A stretch of DNA of 64,000 nucleotides from NCBI GenBank assembly GCA_019022495.1, contig JAFEKR010000048.1, positions 124,001-188,000 on the forward strand, in the 5' to 3' direction. Position 1 is the first letter of the stretch. Every line of letters starts with the position of its first letter. A program made the translations under genes and the position numbers. The DNA comes from Epichloe hybrida (lineage: Eukaryota > Ascomycota > Sordariomycetes > Hypocreales > Clavicipitaceae). Shown piece by piece: positions 11,062 through 23,472 of this stretch. The notes under the pieces are model-generated. The model made no database searches, was not told the DNA's origin, and saw only the letters and a list, made by a program, of their open reading frames with translations.

Positions 11062-12368
11062 TCATATAGTACAAGTATCTGTTTGTGCCGGTTCATGGAC
11101 CTTGGGCTCGAGGCCGTGGTCCGCAGCGGCATAGTCGCTCGCTGCCATAATGTCGGAGACGACGTTGTTGGCCTCGTCGTTGAGGAAGTCGTCGATGTTG
11201 AAGAGGTTGAAGTGTGACTGACTCGATAGGCCGGCGCCAGAGTCACCAGCCAAATAATCGTCGTCAGTAATTGAGGTGTCGGGAGAAGCGAGAAGCCCGC
11301 TTTCGAGGATATAGCGATCTGCATCAATGGCCGCTGACATGCTGAAAGAATCGCCGAGGCTGAAAGCACAATCCTGAGCTGAAGAGCCCAGGCCAAAAGT
11401 GGTGAGATCGGAGTCTGCGAGCCCTGGAATGACTTGGGCACCTTCGCCGACTTGTGACACTGCAGGTCTAACAACATCTCGGCAGGATGTTGTGTCAGGT
11501 CGGGGGAGGTGGCCAAGTTCTCTTCACTGGACTGAAATTCCTTGGCTTTAGGGTCGGTCTTGGGCTCGTCAGGAACGGGGGTCAGCTCGGGTGATAGTGA
11601 TGCTGGATTGACAGTGGGGTTGGCAGTCGAATTGATGAGTTGATCTACCAAGTTCACAGCGGAATCGCTCGAAGAGTTGTGGCCGTCTTGTGAGCAAAAC
11701 AGCTCCTGAGACAAGGCGAGGGGGGTATCACGGAGCGAGTTCAATGGCGATGGAGATCGAGTCACCACCCCAGAATCTCTTCGGAATCGGTTTAGCTCTT
11801 CGACTAAGATGAGATTTGCCTTCTGGGCATTCACAAGCATAGCCTCAAGCTCCTTGTTGCGGATCTCGAGAGCCTCCACCTCAAGACGTTTGCGTTCACG
11901 GGAGGACTGAGCGGCGCGACGGTTTCGCAGAACACGCTCCACACGTCGCTGCTCCTTCTCATCATCTGTCTTGGCTCGTTTTCTAATCGAGAATTAGAAT
12001 GGCCGTCAACGACGCGTCTAATGGCGAGGCAAAAGATGGCTTACCTTGGTGGAAGGTTCGTCTTGGGTTCAGGCAGAACCTGGCCCCATGACTTTCTCTT
12101 CTTGCTTGGCTTTTTACCAGTTTCTTCCTTTTCTGGTGATGGGGTGCCATTCTCGGGCTCCTCTGATTCGGCAGGGGTTGACTGAGGGGTGAAGACATCC
12201 GCGGGGTTCATGGTAGATGGAGGTGTTGTTGGGTCGAATAGTGAAGGATAGTTGTCACCGGGTAGGGACATGAGAGACTCGGCTGGTGAGGCCTCGGAAC
12301 TTGACCGTCGGGGACGCTTGCTGGGACGCTTGCTGGGACGCTTGCTGGGACGTCTGCTGGGACGCCAT
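11062..12368 (-). CDS. hacA: Hac1/HacA bZIP transcription factor of the unfolded protein response
   Basis: Activates ER chaperone and secretion genes after Ire1 splices its mRNA. Exon 1 is 12368-12045, a normal 62-nt intron follows, and exon 2 begins at 11982. Landmarks are KRKSWGQVLPEPKTNLPPRK, then the basic region and leucine zipper (ERVLRNRRAAQSSRERKRLE onward). Unspliced mRNA reads through to a stop at 11001. The spliced form shifts frame near 11443-11462 and ends at 11062, with the Sordariomycete C-terminus (LSAAIDADR-like, here MSAAIDADRYILESG). The chosen start gives MASQQTSQQASQQ and then VKF, but from there the EASPAES block typical of Trichoderma Hac1 is one base out of frame (near 12295). 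Either this is a 1-nt insertion or error, or translation starts in the other frame (an ATG further upstream, or the Met inside AESLMSLPGD). Confidence 0.88.
11443..11474 (-). promoter_or_regulatory. Ire1 splice-site hairpin and unconventional intron of hac1 mRNA
   Basis: In the mRNA sense a 7-nt loop CUGCAGU (11465-11459) is closed by GAC/GUC and, past a UA bulge, by UUGU/ACAA. This is the Ire1 loop consensus, with cleavage expected at CUG^CAGU. The downstream reading frame needs removal of 20, 23 or 26 nt. A 20-nt excision (11462-11443) falls in a second small hairpin with stem GGC/GCC and loop GAAGGU. Trichoderma and Aspergillus homologues lose 20 nt. The exact 3' cut is inferred. Confidence 0.75.
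12316..12363. repeat. 12-bp tandem repeat in hac1 N-terminal coding region
   Basis: About four copies of GACGCTTGCTGG (plus-strand sense; one copy varied to GACGTCTGCTGG). In the frame of the chosen start it encodes repeated SQQA/SQQT; in the other frame it encodes repeated KRPS. Such slippage-prone DNA next to the apparent frame break is notable. Confidence 0.85.
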
Positions 12369-14818
12369 GGTGTTTGTGTCGGTGGCACGTTCCTCAGGAG
12401 AAGAGACTTTCGCGGGAGGCTGCTGTTTCTTGAACATGTCCAAAAATTCCTCAAGTGTTGTGGATTATGGAGTGCAGCTGATGCAAGCAAGCGGCCAGTC
12501 CCTCAATAGTAGATAAAACCCAAATGCATGGCAGGCAGCGAGCCGAACCAATGAGTCAGCCTGAAGGTGGGCAGTGAGTGCGAGTCAGGTGATACGTAGA
12601 TAGGGTGCAGTGACAGAGTCTTGACAGAGTCTTGACAGAGTCTTGACGGGTCTTGACGAGAAGGACAAGTGTTCATTTTCTATCGAACTGGGCTGACTTC
12701 AGACGGGCGCAGCACCTCTTTATCTTGAGGACACGTTGATGTTTCCTTGCGTGGATGCCTGAGGCCAACAAGGTGCGCAAAGCAGGGATGGCATAATACA
12801 TAAGCAACGTGCCAAAAAGGAGGCGCATCCTGCACCTCCTGCCTATCAATAAGCACCCACCAAGTACTCCGTAATACGACACAAGATGCAAGACTCAATT
12901 GGAGCGCCGGGGAGAATGGCCTAGAAGAAGGGCATGGCGGCAGTTTGGCTTCAGCCGAGTGGGCCCTGGGTGCGTTACGACCGTGTCCCCTTTTTCGGAT
13001 AGATCGGTTGGTTCCCTGACTCATGAGCTAACTCTGTGACAGTGTCGTATTTGCTTCTTCTGAACAGTCAACAGTCACTGTACTCCGTAGGGACCAGGAC
13101 CAGGACCAGAGGAGTGTGCCTTGAGTGGGAGGGGGGCTAATTTGTACGACGCAGTGAGTATTATCCATCCATTCCTTCGAGTCTGATGAGCACTCCTAGA
13201 ACTTGATAGCTTTTTTTTTTTGTGGCATGCGTTGAATCGCCCACATATCGCCTCCAGCCTCCAGCCATCAGCCATCAGCCATCAGCCATCATTCGTGCCT
13301 GCTGCTATCGGACGGCCTGGGAGGAAAGGGGCGGCCTAATAACTCAACCGAGCCGAACTCTATGAATTACACAAGCGTGCCGAAGCTTCATGCGTTGGAA
13401 ACTTGACCTCGCCCCTGTCCTGGAATCACAACACCAATTTAGGTTGATTGACACTACATACGGAGTACTCCGCTCCAAATTACCTGCCCACTGCCCCTTC
13501 CAACTCTATCAATGCAAAGTGGCCTGGCAGTGTCTTCCTTGGGAGCATGTAATAGGCATGACCTGAAATGCCTGAATGACATTCGCCACGGTTGATATGG
13601 CCTCACATCCGATATTTCACAATGGTTACTCCGTCTTAGTGGAGGTAGTATGTAAATGTTATGCTCGTTGATGTGACAAATTACTCGCATCACCCACACA
13701 AGAACATGAGGAGTGACGCGGCCCGGGAGTGGGCTGATAATACTTGCGGGGACAGGAGGCATGCATGGCGCCGAAACGAAACATGCTTGACGCATAGGAA
13801 AACACATCCATGACCGCCGCACAGGGGATGCTAGAAGAAACAGGAACGTACGGAGTAATCCGCATGTACATATAGTGGGTGTATGTACGGACTACATCCC
13901 TTGACAGTCACAAGGCACCAGCTGGGTCACGAATAGGCTAGTTGACCAATCACGACGAAGGTTAGTCAAAGGTACTGTCCCGTGACCTAGCTGATGCCTT
14001 AAATATCACTATCAAAGGGATGATGAATGTGTATGTAGATGCGAGATGCGGGATGCAGTGTCTATGTATTACCCAGAAGCCAAGTCGTACATGTAGGCAC
14101 GTACATGTAGGCACGTACATGTAGTCTTCCAGCCCGGGTCGACATGACGTCATTATCGGCGCATGATTTTGGCTTGGCGTCTTTATCAGACCAGAATGCA
14201 GTGTGCTAGGAAAGCACTCGACAAAAGTCAAAAGTAGCAGTTGGCAAGTTCCACTTGCTACGGATGTTGCCGCATTCCATATATACATTATACATGGCCA
14301 AAGCCATCATGTAATATGTACTGTACGGATTATGCATGCATGTCTGTGAAGTCTCCCTCGCCGATAATACGCGGCCAACATGTTTGTGCTCGCAGGTCGG
14401 TGGTGCCACCACAAAAAGACCGGAAAACCAGAGTCAACGGAACACAACATACTTGCCGAACGTTGACACCGGTTCCTATTGGAGGAGGTTCTCGTTCACT
14501 AGGGGAAGGGGGGAGAGTTTCTCCTCGGTCGCCTCACGTCTCCAATGCCGTGCTGTCGTGGCTCGTCATGCTCGACGCAGCTTCGGACGGCGGCTAGGCA
14601 CGTAGTCGCGTGCCATCCCTTCCCTTCAACCGTTGCGCATTCGCAATCGTGCAATATACTTGATTCTGTAACTCTGTCTTGAGACATTCTTTCACAGCCA
14701 ATTCCTGCCTAGCGAGGACGATCAAGCCGAGGGACGTCAATAGATTCAACACGTATAACCCCGACAAAACTCCCCAAAAACCCCCCAAAAAAAAAACTCC
14801 CAAAGATATCACGAAACG
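12369..14818. other. 2.4-kb intergenic, no gene recognised
   Basis: The hac1 promoter side carries an 11-bp unit TCTTGACAGAG repeated about three times (12616-12650). Other short tandem repeats are GCCATCA units near 13265-13292 and a 15-bp unit GTACATGTAGGCACG repeated about 2.6 times at 14084-14122. TACGGAGTA-type palindromes occur near 12864, 13080, 13458 and 13849. Open frames here are short and carry no family signature. Confidence 0.6.
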
Positions 14819-16937
14819 ATGGGCCACCCCTTCACACCGTCTCTTTCGGCAGAGGATTTCCTCCAAAATTCCTTCGACTACATCATAGTTGGAGGAGGGA
14901 CGGCAGGCTTGGCAGTTGCTTCTCGGCTCGCTGAAGATGCGTCGCTAACGGTTGGAGTTCTCGAAGCTGGAGGCGTCGCACAAGGCGACGAAAATGTTGA
15001 TGTTCCTGCCTTCTACGGCCGGTCGCTCGGCGGCCAGTTGGACTGGGCGTTTGAGACGGAACCACAGGAGGGCCTCGCAGGTCGAGCACTGTCGTGGCCG
15101 AGAGGCAAGGTGCTTGGCGGAACGAGTGCGCTCAACTACATGACCTGGGTACGCGGAAATAAAGAGGACTACGACGGCTGGCAAGCGTTGGGGAACGATG
15201 GATGGGCCTGGGATAAGTTGCTGTGAGTCCGGCCTGCTTGAGAGACCCTGTCTTGATGGATCGTGAGGAGGAGCTTTGGGCTGGCTGTGGTGGTCGCGCT
15301 TGGGGTTTTCCCGTCCCACCGTCACGTGTCACAAATTCGATGGCCTGTTTTGCACCGGAGTGCTGTACTGAAATCCTTGCGTCATGGCAAACCGACTCAC
15401 GTGTCCTGTAGACCCTTTTTCAAGAAATCGGAAACATTCCACCAGCCGAGTCAAGCTCTGAGAGACGAATACGCAGCTACCCACGAAGCCGGCGCCTTTG
15501 GTACATCTGGTCCCATTCAGATATCGTACTCGCCCGACTATTCACCTTCCCACAAGCTATGGCATGCCACGCTAAATGAGATCGGTGTCAGGACCAACTC
15601 GGCTCATCTTGCGGGCTCCAACGTGGGAGTGTGGACTAACGTCAACACTGTTGACCCGCGGACGGCTGTTCGAAGCTATTCCACTAGTTATCTCACCGCC
15701 GCACGACGTACCAATCTTCACGTCTTGACGGAAGCGACGGTACGCGAAGTTGTTCTGAGAAAGGACCAGGGCCAAGGCGACCATGTAGCCACGGGTGTGC
15801 GATTCAGCCACCGAGGCAAGGAGCACGTCGTGTCTGTCCAGAGGGAAGTAGTCGTGTCTGCGGGCACCGTCAAATCTCCCCAGATCCTCGAAATGTCAGG
15901 CATCGGAAACCCGAAGGTATTGGAGCCGGCTGGAATACCGGTCAAAGTAGCCAGTCCTATGGTCGGGGAGAATCTCCAAGACCACATCAGTTGAGTCAAC
16001 CCGCGCTCGCCGCCCTACGGCTCCCGTGGTGTGACATCTAACCAAAGTGTCAGTGGTTGTCATGGTATTCGAGGTCGACCCATCGTTGTCAAACCCAGAC
16101 GATCTTCTCACCGATGAGGCCATCGTCGCTGCGGCCAGGGAGAAATACTTGCGCGAACAGCGAGGACCCTTTACTGTTCTGCCCTGCGCCCTGACGTATA
16201 TTCCCTTCTCCCAGACCGTCCCCCCAACCACCTTGGCCGACATCCACGCCAGAGCAGCGTTCGTGACAGCCTACGACGCTGAAAAGCGTGCCATCCTGCG
16301 AAGCCGCCTCGACGGCTCGTCCACAACGGGCCAAGTTGAATACCTCTTCGACCTCGGCAACTGGAGCACCACATTCAAGGGCGATCCCACCAAGAAGTAC
16401 GGCACTATGCTTCAAATGCTGCAGCATCCATTCTCCGTCGGCTCGATACACATCCAGCCCAGCGGCAACACGTCGGGAGACGTCAAGCCCATCATCGATC
16501 CGGCCTACTACGCCGGCTACCACGGCCAGCTCGACGCAGACATCATCAAGGAATGCATCCTGTTTGGTCAAAAGATTGCCTCGACGAAACCCCTCGCCAA
16601 TATCATTCGCGCACCAGTACACCCCACGGCCGGGGTAGTGGGAGACGACGCCCAGTTGAGAGAATGGGTGAGGAACCACACGGTCACCGACTGGCACCCT
16701 GTTGGAACGTGCGGCATGGGCGGACGAGCCGGCATCGAGGGCGGCGTGGTAGACGAGCGGCTGAGAGTATACGGCGTCAGAGGATTGAGAGTGGTGGATG
16801 CGAGTGTGATGCCGCTGCAGATCAGTGCCCATCTACAAGCCACTGTTTATGCTATTGCAGAAAAGGGCGCGCACATGATCTTGGAAGATGGGGGGGAAAG
16901 CAGCAGCAGCAGCAGCAGCAGCAACGCGTGCTCATGA
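14819..16937 (+). CDS. GMC-family FAD oxidoreductase (choline dehydrogenase/alcohol oxidase-like)
   Basis: Flavoenzyme of the glucose-methanol-choline family, probably an alcohol or aldehyde oxidase/dehydrogenase; substrate unknown. Exons 14819-15222, 15412-15989 and 16048-16937 give 623 residues. The FAD dinucleotide-binding motif is VGGGTAGLAVASRLAE near residue 24. GMC signature 1 is RGKVLGGTSALNYM and signature 2 is SAGTVKSPQILEMSGIG. The C-terminal active-site His is in TDWHPVGTCGMGG, and the partner His/Asn position is in QISAHLQATVYAIAEKGA. No signal peptide is seen, so it is probably intracellular. The tail ends in a run of eight Ser coded by an AGC microsatellite (about 16901-16924). 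The intron 2 acceptor is a weak AAAG, so a residue or two there is uncertain. Confidence 0.92.
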
Positions 16938-17668
16938 ACCGTTCTATCCGGACCATCGTATCCCACATGTTTTGTTGCTCCTCGGGTGATGGACGCTTTA
17001 CGAAAACAGTAGTCATCGCACACATTGCCCACCAGCTAGTATGACTGGCCAATAACGAGTCTGAGCAGATAGTGGAAGACTGGGACGAACTTGACCATTA
17101 TACGGACTATTGTGACTTAGTTCTGATCAGGGTTGACTCTCTCCACCATGTGGCAAGGCTGCTGTCACCGCGGTCTCGAAGTTGAGTGCACAGAAAATAG
17201 AGGTCCGACAAAAATTGGACTGATCCAAAAGGTACCCTCCCTATCCAATTTGATCCATCATCTGTTTTGCGTCCAAAATGTCCCCCCACAAAAGCCAGTC
17301 TCATGTTATGCTCTATGCTAGACTGTTGAATAATGCAAATGACGGAAATATCGCAAGTTAAAAAAGGGAAAAGAATGCTCCACATAAGCTTCTCGATCTA
17401 TCAAAGACCAACATCAGATCTACCAATAAGCGAGGCCATGTTCGGATACGGCACGGATTCGCGATATCAATCGCCATGCGTGAAAACTGCTGACAAATGC
17501 AACAAAGAAAAAGTGATGCATAACGAAGGTGTGAGGCTGCGGCGTGCAGCAAAAGAAAAAGCCTCTCTCCCCCAAGTGAGCGTGGTGAAAATATGTACGG
17601 AAATGATGCCGCTCAGCGTGGTGGACCAAAAGGCAAAGACGAGGGGAAAAGTGATTGAAATTGATATT
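16938..17668. other. convergent 3' intergenic
   Basis: Between the 3' ends of the GMC gene (+) and the NCS1 permease (-). No gene is recognised. Confidence 0.6.
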
Positions 17669-19524
17669 CTAGCGCCCAAATACTTTGAGCTCCAAGGCTC
17701 GCAGAGGGGGAAACGACACAATTGTGAATCCACACGCAATCCATAGGCCGACGTCACCTCCCGAGGCCAGGTCCGACAACGGACCGGTATACCACGCCTG
17801 TGCCATGCCGAGAACAGCACCAACCCATCCAACCAGGAACGCAGCCAGCGCAGCAAGACCCAGGGGATGATAGTCCTTATCCTCCCATCTCGACCAGTCA
17901 AACCCTTGGCGGCCGCGGAACATGACATGCTCCATGAGCACAATCAAGACCATGATCATGGCCCAGTATCCCATCAGGGCGCAGAAATTCTGGAATATGG
18001 TGAACAAGTGCTCGCGGCCGGCTACTGCGAGGACAAATTCGATGAGAACGATGACCGTCGACCAAACATATCGTGGCACAACTTTGGCATATCGGCCGAG
18101 GACCTGAACGCCCAGGGCCGCCGAGTACGTGCTGGGAATGCTGTTGGCAATGACGCCAAGGGATACCACGACGGAGCAAAATCGCCCGAAGCCCTTCAGT
18201 GGCTCGTATCCGGCAACAATGAGGGCACCAGAGTCGATGTTGTTGGCAGCTGCCCAGGCAGGACTGTTGGCAACCCCAGTTGCCAGTCCAATAGCAATGA
18301 GGTACACAAAGGAGAACGATGTCCAGAGGCCTATGAGGGTGAGAAGGAAGATCTTACGCTTGGATGTCTTCTCGGGATAGTACACGTAGAAGTCGGAAGC
18401 GGCACCCGCCCACGAGTTGGGCACGTAGAGGCAAATGTTGAAGAAACTCAGGCGCTGTGCAGCAAGAAGTGCTCCCGTGTTCTTGGATGGCGCTGACGCA
18501 TCAAAGTAGGCGCCAGCGCTGCCGATGAGGACAAACAGGGCAATAGTCTGTGGGAGCCACGAGTATCTATGTCATGTCAGTATTTGTACTCATGTCTTCA
18601 CAATCATGCACCCGAGATAGCAACCCAGAAAAAAAAAAAAAAAAAAGGGGGGGTTGGGTGTGCAAACCTCTCATATTTGTGGAAAATGGCCATGCCGAAA
18701 ACTGCAACTACCCAGCAAACGACGCTGACGATGACGATTCCCACAATGATGGTCATCTTGCCATCGCTGACAGCGGACAGGACCTGACCACCAATGATAC
18801 CATCAATCGTGGCGTAGCCAATCATGAGAATGATGTTGAGCAAGCACAAGATTTTGGACGGCCAGTATCCCATGAAAAACCGCAAAACAACCTGTTTTTG
18901 AATTTCCGTGTTAGCAAGAACGGGTTTCGCTGGACTCTCTTATTTTATCTCTCCACTGTAATTGGTGCTCAATCTCTCGCAACGCTGGCGCATTTTGGGT
19001 TTGGCTATTCAAGAGGCAAGATAGAGTTCGCGCCAGCGACTCCGAGGCTTTGTTTGGGTAAACAAACTCACCATTGTTCGGTTTCCACTTTGAGGACCCC
19101 ATATACTCATGTAAGCCGTCGTCAGACTGCCCACGAACGCACCAAGAACAGCACAAATGGCACAATCCAAGAAACCCAATTGATATGTCAGGGGACCCAA
19201 CATAGCTGCAGCCAAATTGTTCAGCGAGATATTGGCGCTGTACCACATGACGGCAACCTGAACATCGCTCGCGGTGGACGGAGGCTGTCGCTCTTCTGGG
19301 AGAACACGGGTGATGCCGCGAGCCTCGAATCCAGCCAAATTTTCAATGCGACTGTTGACTCGCCTCCATGTAGACGGCACAGGAAGCTTGTCCGTAACGC
19401 CATGCTCAGTAGCACCAGCGAATTGCTCATCTCGAGAAGCAGTCGCGCTCAGTTGCGGGATGCCTTTCTCGTCGAGCGTCTGGGTTTGATAGTGCCCACC
19501 GTTGGAAGAGGAAGCCGGTTCCAT
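17669..19524 (-). CDS. NCS1 purine-cytosine permease, Fcy2/FcyB type
   Basis: Plasma-membrane proton symporter for cytosine and/or purines (nucleobase:cation symporter 1, Fcy branch). Minus-strand exons: 19524-19072, 18891-18668 and 18566-17669, 524 residues, a normal family length. The N-terminus is hydrophilic (about 80 residues). It is followed by the first membrane block VAVMWYSANISLNNLAAAML and GPLTYQLGFLDC, then FFMGYWPSKILCLLNIILMI after intron 1, and CLYVPNSWAGAASDFYVYYP later, all characteristic of Fcy transporters. Twelve membrane segments are expected. Intron 2 contains an 18-nt A run followed by seven G on the plus strand (18629-18653). Substrate is not determinable from sequence alone. 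It is the second nucleobase transporter in this neighbourhood after AzgA. Confidence 0.92.
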
Positions 19525-22080
19525 GTTTCGCTGGCTATGTCCCCGGTTGAAAGGATGTGAATGAAGAGATATTCGTTGATTTAGGGGCCAAGTGGGGGGG
19601 TTTTTTTTTAAAAAAAAAAAAAAATTTTGAAAGGGTATTTCACTTTATCGTCATGCGGCGTCAGGCCGTGATCGCCGAGGTCGATTTGTAGAGCGAGACA
19701 TCCGCCACTGGCGCCCTTGCCAAGCAAGACAGAACGCAAAGTCTACCGCAGTGGAGATGAAACGATATGACGCTGAGTCCAGTAGCTGCTACGGTACGGG
19801 CAAAGATTGAGCAAGGAATGAACGATGAAGAATGCGCAACCCCAGGACTTATCAAAAGTAATGGCTCGGCGATGGCGCAAGAGGTAGTGACCAAGATCTG
19901 AGCCCGCCCGTTAATATCTTTGGTGAGGAAGATGATGAAGGATCGCAGAACCAGTCATGAGTGGAAAGCTGACAAAGGATAGAAGACGGCTGATAGTCCG
20001 GAGAGGCGGCACAGATGATGCATACAACATGCAAAGCAATGCCGAAACGCCACCTCCTCGATCAGACCATATGTAAACGCGCTGAAGACAAGGGACAGTT
20101 CGGGACACCAGCCCGTCGATCCGGCAGGCGTCCTCCCTGCCTCCATGCATGAATCCTCCTTCTCCAGATCATCGTCTCCGCCGTCGCCACTGCGGACTGA
20201 GGTTTGAACAAAATTTGTTAGACTGGCACACAGATTCGCACTGGCACTGGTGTGCGTGTGCGAGTGTGTTCGTGTGTCTTGCCGACCCCCCCTCCCCCTC
20301 ACCCCAACCTTCCTTCGTATCGATTTTCCATCATCAGTCAGAATTGGCCGGCGCTTCCGTCCGCGCGGGCAGGGGGCATCCCGGCAACACTAAAAGCTTG
20401 TCTGCCCATCCACTGCGAACGTGGCCAAGACGCGGCCACAACTTCTTGTTGAACCCCCTTGCCAATTGTGCAAGGGCCCTGCGACGGAGAAATGGGACCT
20501 TCACCTTCCTCTTTAAGCCGTCGGCCTCGGTCGATTACGTGCATGCGGTCAGTTGCGTTCCCGGCGCCGACAAGGGAAAAAAAAAAAAAAAGGCCATGTT
20601 GTTCGGATCGGCTTCGTAAGAAATTGATGTATGTACTGAGGACGGATGTTCGTTCCCCGCAACTGCCTTGCAATTGCATTGCCTTTGCTGTCTTTGGTGG
20701 TCTGGCAAGTTCGATCAAGCCTTTTTTTTTTTTTTTTTTTTTTTTTTGGGTAAGGGGGGGAGGCGTGGCCATCAGGCAAGCAAGCATTCCGTCGCACCTT
20801 CCCTTGCATGTCCTAAAAAAGCTTCTGTTCTACGGATCCGTACCAAAACGCATCCATGCTGGCAAAGGAATTGATCCAGGGTGTCAGGCTCGTTTCCAAG
20901 ACAGCTATCATCATGGTTCCTGCGCGCGCCCCATGGATTCGACTCCGAGGAGCATGGGGCCTCGTCTAACCCGACTCACATGCCTTGACATGCCGAGCCA
21001 TGCCGTGATGCAACCCCTCCGGCAAACCCTCTTGTCAAGGTGAGGTGCGTGCTTTTAAGCGCGAATCAGGCGGGACAGAGAAGTCGGGCCATCATGTGCG
21101 GCCACGAACCCCGGGACCCTATTATGGCGTTGGGAATTTTTATTTTTGCACTCTGAACTTTGCACCATCGTTTGCTTTGCAACCTCGACGACTTTTTTCC
21201 CCCTTCTCATTAGGCGAAGCACGTAAATCAACAATACTGCGTAAATGCTTTGTACGGATTATATATTGCCGAGCCTCCCTGCTCCTTGCTCCCGCTCTCC
21301 TCTCTCCTCTCTTATCTCTTATGAAAGAGATCGTATTATTGGGTGGCATGGGCTGGGTGGTGGGTGGCTCGATCCTACCGAAGTGTTGGCATGTTGAAAA
21401 TATGCGCTCCGTACAAGGGGTGCCAGGGGGGGCTGTTCGAGGTAATGGTAGGTTTTTTCTTTCTTTCCTTTTCTTTTGAGGTGTGGGGTGTGAGTCAGTC
21501 AGTTGAATTATGATGTTTGGTGAGAATCCATCCAAGCAACTTTGTCGACTCATGGGACTATTTGCCCGGTACGCGTCGTGCTAGGCTGTTGTTTGTTGTT
21601 GAATAGGACGCACGCATATCTCTTTGGACACGATATAAGCCCGGGTTGCCATCACTACATGTACATGATCTATAAGTACCTACTACACAGAAGGATACTT
21701 GGTATTTTATGTAGTCCGTATTTCCCTAGGCTTTAAATACCACTTATATCAGTCAAGGGTATTTTATGGGTTGAGTGACTTTTGTGTGGCCTTGTCGTTT
21801 CTGAAGAGACTAAAATTCCGTACTTTGGTTCATCTTTCTGTGTCGGAAGATCGCCGGAAAACCCTTCCCCCTCGATCCCACAATTGCACGCCAGCAAAGT
21901 CCTTTTTGAGAAACCCACTCAGTCCACTGAGCCGAAAATGTAAATTTATGTACTCCGTAAAAAGCCGCCAATCCATATTCAAGGCTATCTGCAGCATATG
22001 GGCTCATATCCAAGACGACCTACTCTGTACAGCTTCCCCGTCTACCGAGCTTTGCGAGTCCAAAGCGCTCCCCCCCCCTC
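19525..22080. other. 2.5-kb intergenic, no gene recognised
   Basis: Upstream of the permease and downstream of the rhodopsin-like gene (both -). It contains a G7-T9-A15 homopolymer block (19594-19624), an A run at 20577-20592, a 26-nt T run at 20722-20747, and TACTCCGTA near 21951. Long frames across 20149-21043 are low-complexity and not protein-like. Confidence 0.55.
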
Positions 22081-23472
22081 TCATCTATGAGAGTCTGATG
22101 AAACATCCACAGTGGTTACAACCATAATTTTGTCCCCTGCAACCCCGTTGCGCTGGTCGCCACTGCCAGACTCGATCGGATTGGACGTCGGCTGCACATG
22201 TGTTAATGACTCTGCGTTGGCGCTCACTGCCGCTAGGTGATGATTGTTTGCATGTCCTTGTAGTATCAGCTCGATCTGGCTGCCTTGGTCCGAAGGCAGT
22301 TGGTCTTCGTGAGAACGCTCTAGTCCTGTAGTACCCTCCTCCTGGTCATCCAGCTTGTCCCACAGTGTTGTGCCCATCACCGAGGTGCTCAGCATGCTCT
22401 TGGGTTTCTTGTGCTTGTGGCCGCCACCGCCAATGGTCTGGCCTTGATACGCAGGCGTGCCGGTCTTGTCGCGGACGCCGAATATAGCTCGCAGGACGGG
22501 CCAGCACAGTGGCATGTTGCCGACTATCATGGCGATTCCTACCTCGGCGACATACCAGTACAAGAAGACGTACGAGTTAGGGTTCTGGAAGTTGTAGAAG
22601 CGGTTGAGAATGGCCGCGAGGATGTTGAGCACTCCGAGACCGAGGATGCAGCTCAGAATGATTTTCCGCTTCTTCGGCAGGCGCGTTTTCAGGATGATGG
22701 GGACGGGGATGAAGAGAAGAATGATATCGGAGGAGATATTGCACGCTGTCGCGAAGATCATGTGGTTGTAGTATGTTGCGCATTGTTCAATTCTGACGGG
22801 CACGGCCCAGTATTCGTACGTTGGGTGGCACCAGAAAAATATGAACATGAGGATGACGACGACATATGTGAAGCCGCAGTAGCCTGCTGTAATCTTGACA
22901 AGCAGGTGTTGTCGTGGGAGAGTGTGTCTCCTGCCGCGAACCATTAGCATCCGGGAGAGTGAAGTCGACTGACTACCAGGAGAACGAATAAAGATTTATT
23001 TACTCACGTGAGGCGACCATAGAGTATTAAAAGGCAGGTCTTGACAGTCCAAGTGCCCGTGATGGTGACTATTTCCAGCACAAACGTCATGATGCTGCCA
23101 TATACCGCATTGTGAACTCCTTCAGGCGTGAGCGCCGCGGCTTCTTCCGGGGACATGTAATTGCTGCCATTCTTGGCGACTTCGTTGATTGAGACGACCA
23201 CTCCGGTAAAGTTGACCTTTCATCAGGTCAAAAAAAAAAAAAAAAAAAATCTTACTGTTAGCTGTGTGAAGTCGCCCACGGACTAGGTAAGAAAGCATCA
23301 TGACAGTATTGGAGAGACGAACCAAAGCAAAGAGCATCAAGTAGTCGTCTATCATCAGATTCCTCCATTTCCCCAGCTTCATCCTCCGCGATGCCATTCG
23401 ACACGCAACGAGTAACACTCCCAAGGCGTACAGAATCCATGATTCTATCAATAGCTCAGTTGTGAACTCCAT
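22081..23472 (-). CDS. fungal rhodopsin-domain integral membrane protein (PTH11-like)
   Basis: Seven-helix fungal membrane protein of the rhodopsin-domain/PTH11-related class, proposed in other fungi to sense surface or nutrient cues; no ligand is known. Minus-strand exons: 23472-23323, 23216-23008 and 22972-22081, 416 residues. The first helix is LLIESWILYALGVLLVACRM, followed by the conserved block MIDDYLMLFALVNFTGVVVS assembled across intron 1. A later conserved region is TWTVKTCLLILYGRLT, then helices around YCGFTYVVVILMFIFFW, CNISSDIILLFIPVPIILK, IILSCILGLGVLNILAAIL and YWYVAEVGIAMIVGNMPLCW. No CFEM cysteine domain is present. The cytoplasmic tail (about 130 residues) is polar. Intron 1 has a 20-nt A run on the plus strand (23230-23249). 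The start Met is inferred; an in-frame extension upstream to 23751 is rich in Cys/Arg repeats and unlikely to be translated. Confidence 0.85.

Noticed and set aside
6353..16937. Secondary-metabolite cluster built from the oxygenase, GMC enzyme and transporters
   Set aside because: No core synthase or cluster regulator, and housekeeping genes (complex I subunit, csm3, hac1) are interspersed.
18550..19560. 336-residue plus-strand open frame
   Set aside because: Antisense shadow of the NCS1 permease, whose spliced minus-strand reading matches the family throughout.
20149..21043. Long plus-strand frames of 150-190 residues
   Set aside because: They are built from homopolymer runs (poly-Lys, poly-Phe) and have no protein-family features.
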